Assembly (NCBI GenBank): GCA_011620505.1
Contig: WOZA01000135.1
Coordinates: 16,614 to 23,190 of the forward strand
Direction: 5' to 3'
From: Anaerolineaceae bacterium
GTDB lineage: Bacteria > Chloroflexota > Anaerolineae > Anaerolineales > Anaerolineaceae
DNA length: 6,577 nucleotides
Shown: positions 5,182 to 6,577 of the stretch, piece by piece
Position numbering within the stretch: position 1 is the stretch's first letter
Layout of the letters: the number at the start of each line of letters is the position of its first letter
The notes under the pieces: generated by a model
What the model saw: only the letters and a program-made list of their open reading frames with translations
The model's database searches: none
Told to the model about the DNA's origin: nothing
Made by a program: the position numbers and the translations under genes

Positions 5182-6231
5182 TTCCAGAACTTCACGCTCA
5201 TGTGCCTTGATGCTGGCTTCTGCAGCCACCTTGCAAGCTACCTCACGCAGGGCTTCGGCACTGGGATTGTTCCGGTCCAAAAGCACAATAGGGCTCCCAA
5301 AATCCCCACTTTTTCCAATCTCAGGATCAAGCGGAATCCTGCCCAGGAAGGTTGTGCCAGTGCGAAAAGCCAGATGCTCGCCTCCACCCTCTCCAAAAAC
5401 TGCCAGCTTTGAGCCATCAGGCATGTTGAGATAGGACATGTTTTCGACGATCCCGAGAACCGGAACTTCAAGTTTCTCAAACATAGCCACCGCGCGTGAA
5501 GCATCATCAACGGCAACTTGCTGGGGTGTCGTCACGATTACAGCCCCTGTCAAGGGTAATGTTTGACTCAAAGAGAGTTGCACATCTCCTGTTCCCGGCG
5601 GTAAATCAACGATGAAGTAATCCAGATCACCCCAATCAAAATCGGTGATGAACTGTTGTATCGCTGAGTGAAGCATGGGTCCACGCCAGATCAAAGGCTG
5701 ACCATTCTGCACAAGGAAACCAATCGACATCACCTTCATCCCAAAGGCTTCAGCCAAGGGTATTTTGCCGCTTGTTTGACTATCAGGCAAACGATCAATA
5801 CCCAGCATGCGTGGAATATTGGGACCATAAATATCCGCGTCGAGCAGACCAACCTTGGCACCATCGCTCGCCAATGCAACAGCCAGGTTTACAGCAACAG
5901 TGCTTTTTCCTACGCCACCCTTGCCAGAACCAACTGCGATTATATGTTTGAATTGATTCTCGCCAATGGTTACAGGCTTTGGGGTTCTGACACGTGCGGA
6001 CGTGTTAATCTGCACCACTTTGGCTTCAGTCAAACTCAACACCGCCTGACGAGCGTCATTTTCGATCTTTGATCTGAGCGGACAACTGGGGGTCGTCAGT
6101 TCTATCGTGAAACTGACCTGCTCTCCGTCGATTTTCAGGTCCTTGATCATTCCAAGGCTCACAAGATCCTGATGCAGATCTGGATCCATTACCTGTCTAA
6201 GTGCATTCAAAACAGCTTCGTTAGTTAGCAA
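5179..6231 (-). CDS. mrp: Mrp/ApbC/NBP35-type Fe-S carrier ATPase lacking the CxxC motif
   Basis: The 350-residue product has an N-terminal MIP18/DUF59 domain (about 1-85, with the conserved Cys in TTPSCPLR, C50). A ParA/MinD-type ATPase domain follows: deviant Walker A GKGGVGKS (103-110), DADIYGPNIPRMLG (131-144), VDLPPGTGD (208-216) and TTPQQVAVDDA (234-244). Homologues (ApbC, Ind1, Nbp35) bind and transfer [4Fe-4S] clusters in the cytoplasm. In most, the segment after VENMSY holds a CxxC that bridges a cluster in the dimer. Here it reads VENMSYLNMPDGSKLAVFG (262-280) with no cysteine, and the only cysteines are C50 and C333. The start is a TTG at 6231, supported by AGGAG six bases upstream and by the family-like N-terminus (NEAVLNALRQVMDPDL). 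A later ATG at residue 15 would cut the DUF59 domain. It is the first gene of the tight operon. Confidence 0.93.
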   Translation of the reverse strand: MLTNEAVLNALRQVMDPDLHQDLVSLGMIKDLKIDGEQVSFTIELTTPSCPLRSKIENDARQAVLSLTEAKVVQINTSARVRTPKPVTIGENQFKHIIAVGSGKGGVGKSTVAVNLAVALASDGAKVGLLDADIYGPNIPRMLGIDRLPDSQTSGKIPLAEAFGMKVMSIGFLVQNGQPLIWRGPMLHSAIQQFITDFDWGDLDYFIVDLPPGTGDVQLSLSQTLPLTGAVIVTTPQQVAVDDASRAVAMFEKLEVPVLGIVENMSYLNMPDGSKLAVFGEGGGEHLAFRTGTTFLGRIPLDPEIGKSGDFGSPIVLLDRNNPSAEALREVACKVAAEASIKAHEREVLE

Positions 6232-6256
6232 AATAATCTCCTGATACGTTAGTTAG
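6219..6256. repeat. 10-bp direct repeat flanking the mrp ribosome site and start codon
   Basis: CGTTAGTTAG occurs exactly at 6219-6228 and again at 6247-6256 on the plus strand, which reads CTAACTAACG in the mRNA. The 18 bases between hold the Shine-Dalgarno site and the TTG start of mrp. One copy is in the leader and the other covers codons 2-4 and the first base of codon 5. It could be a paired binding site for a regulator, or a small duplication. Confidence 0.55.
6238..6242 (-). promoter_or_regulatory. Ribosome binding site selecting the TTG start of mrp
   Basis: AGGAG on the minus strand lies six bases before the TTG at 6231. No in-frame ATG lies at a suitable distance, so this site is the main reason for calling a TTG start. 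Confidence 0.75.
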
Positions 6257-6285
6257 TGTCTTTTTCGTTCAACACCTAATTTCAA

Positions 6286-6301
6286 AACCCTCGCGTGGGT
6301 T
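6286..6301. repeat. Small inverted repeat in the mrp leader
   Basis: AACCC (6286-6290) and GGGTT (6297-6301) are reverse complements around the loop TCGCGT, about 55 bases upstream of the mrp start. It is too short to name, and could be a leader hairpin, an operator or chance. The same stretch has GCGTG twice on the plus strand (6293-6297 and 6302-6306), nine bases apart. Confidence 0.3.
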
Positions 6302-6354
6302 GCGTGTCATTATCCTTGATCGGACAGATGGTTGGACTCGAGAATAACTTGTAG

Positions 6355-6360
6355 ATTATA
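6355..6360 (-). promoter_or_regulatory. Candidate -10 box of the mrp operon promoter
   Basis: A perfect TATAAT on the minus strand lies in the gap between the nucleotidyltransferase and mrp, just after the stop hairpin. Transcription from it would start near 6348 and give a leader of roughly 115 bases holding the inverted repeat and the direct repeat. No good -35 is visible at 16-18 bases; TTGTAA lies 20 bases upstream, too far to count. Position is the main support. Confidence 0.4.
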
Positions 6361-6374
6361 CTCAACTTCAAATG

Positions 6375-6399
6375 AGCCTATTACAAGCTGTAACAGGCT
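6375..6399 (-). terminator. 11-pair hairpin overlapping the stop codons of the nucleotidyltransferase gene
   Basis: On the minus strand AGCCTGTTACA and TGTAATAGGCT pair over 11 positions (ten Watson-Crick and one G-U) around a three-base loop, GCT. On the opposite strand the G-U position becomes an A-C mismatch, so the fold favours the minus-strand transcript. The tandem stops TAA TAG lie in its 3' arm. Only CATTT follows, not a true U-run, so it may be a weak terminator or a 3'-end stabiliser rather than a full intrinsic terminator. Confidence 0.5.
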
Positions 6400-6577
6400 T
6401 TCAACTTTTCGTAATCTTCCGGAGTATCAATATCCAGCGCCATGCAATCATCCAGCCAGGGGAAGTATTCTACCTGAAACTCAGAGAAAATCGCTCGTCC
6501 GCCCTGGTCACCTGTCACTTGTCCAAGCCTCTTTAACGTGTGTTTCGGGAAAAATACCGGGTTTGCGCGGCGGTCAT
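6381..6577 (-). CDS. MobA/MocA-like nucleotidyltransferase, C-terminal part (5' end outside window)
   Basis: The frame is open from the right edge (first whole codon at 6575) to TAA at 6383-6381, followed at once by TAG, giving 64 residues. It matches the C-terminal third of the NTP_transf_3 family: NPVFFP (5-10), GQVTGDQGGRAIF (18-30) and LDIDTPEDYEKL (47-58). In MocA and MobA the corresponding positions carry the NP, GD-G-R and DIDTPED motifs that close the nucleotide and cofactor site. Relatives attach CMP or GMP to molybdopterin, while others make activated sugars or act in purine use; the missing N-terminus (the GGxSxRMG loop) would be needed to decide. It lies on the same strand as the mrp operon, 149 bp upstream, with a hairpin between, so it is probably a separate or only partly linked unit. 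Confidence 0.75.
   Translation of the reverse strand, partial: DRRANPVFFPKHTLKRLGQVTGDQGGRAIFSEFQVEYFPWLDDCMALDIDTPEDYEKLKACYSL

Noticed and set aside
4731..5210. Plus-strand open frame of 159 codons opposite ricT
   Set aside because: It is the complement of the conserved PSP1 domain, with no sign of selection as a protein of its own.
5939..5944. TATAAT hexamer on the minus strand inside mrp
   Set aside because: It sits in codons for the conserved strand before Walker A and has no nearby gene start, so it is probably just coding sequence.
5668..6072. Plus-strand open frame of 134 codons opposite mrp
   Set aside because: It covers the Walker A and nearby motifs of mrp on the other strand and is best seen as a shadow.
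6219..6256. Direct repeat as a transposon target-site duplication or CRISPR-like unit
   Set aside because: The 18 bases between copies are just the ribosome site and start codon, with no element inserted, and only two copies exist.

Overview
This window is most likely chromosomal DNA from a free-living bacterium, probably of the Chloroflexota (Anaerolineae-like). That placement is an inference from the style of the TatA, RicT and Mrp proteins and has not been tested by a search. I see no mobile element, CRISPR array, tRNA or rRNA. Gene density is high and no gene-free stretch exceeds 150 bases.

Layout. At the left edge, a plus-strand reading frame (1-216) that I do not recognise ends convergently against everything else. 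From about 6360 down to 235, eight genes lie on the minus strand, all tightly packed. In transcription order they are: mrp/apbC (Fe-S carrier P-loop ATPase), ricT (PSP1/YaaT family), a PIG-L/LmbE deacetylase, an M20D peptidase/amidohydrolase, a THEP1-like nucleoside-triphosphatase, tatC, tatA and tatB. Gaps are 13, 7, -4, -1, 24, 1 and 11 bp, so this looks like one operon with ATGA and TGATG stop-start coupling in the middle. Upstream, at the right edge, is the 3' end of a MobA/MocA-like nucleotidyltransferase (6381-6577). It ends in tandem stops that sit inside an 11-pair hairpin, followed by a 149-bp regulatory gap ahead of mrp.

How the genes may work together. Mrp carries Fe-S clusters, and RicT homologues bind Fe-S clusters through the cysteine motifs visible here, so Mrp may supply RicT or other proteins. 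PIG-L and M20 enzymes both remove acyl groups from amide nitrogen and are translationally coupled, which suggests successive steps on one substrate. TatABC exports folded proteins, often Mo or Fe-S enzymes. A MobA/MocA-like transferase and an Fe-S carrier next to Tat would fit cofactor maturation before export, but this is inference.

Noteworthy points are an Mrp with no CxxC motif; an exact 10-bp direct repeat flanking the Shine-Dalgarno site and TTG start of mrp; TATAAT boxes placed so that ricT and tatC could be read from leaderless mRNAs; and a long Arg/Gln/Ser-rich tail on RicT. None of these amounts to a clearly new system, but the operon combination is unusual.
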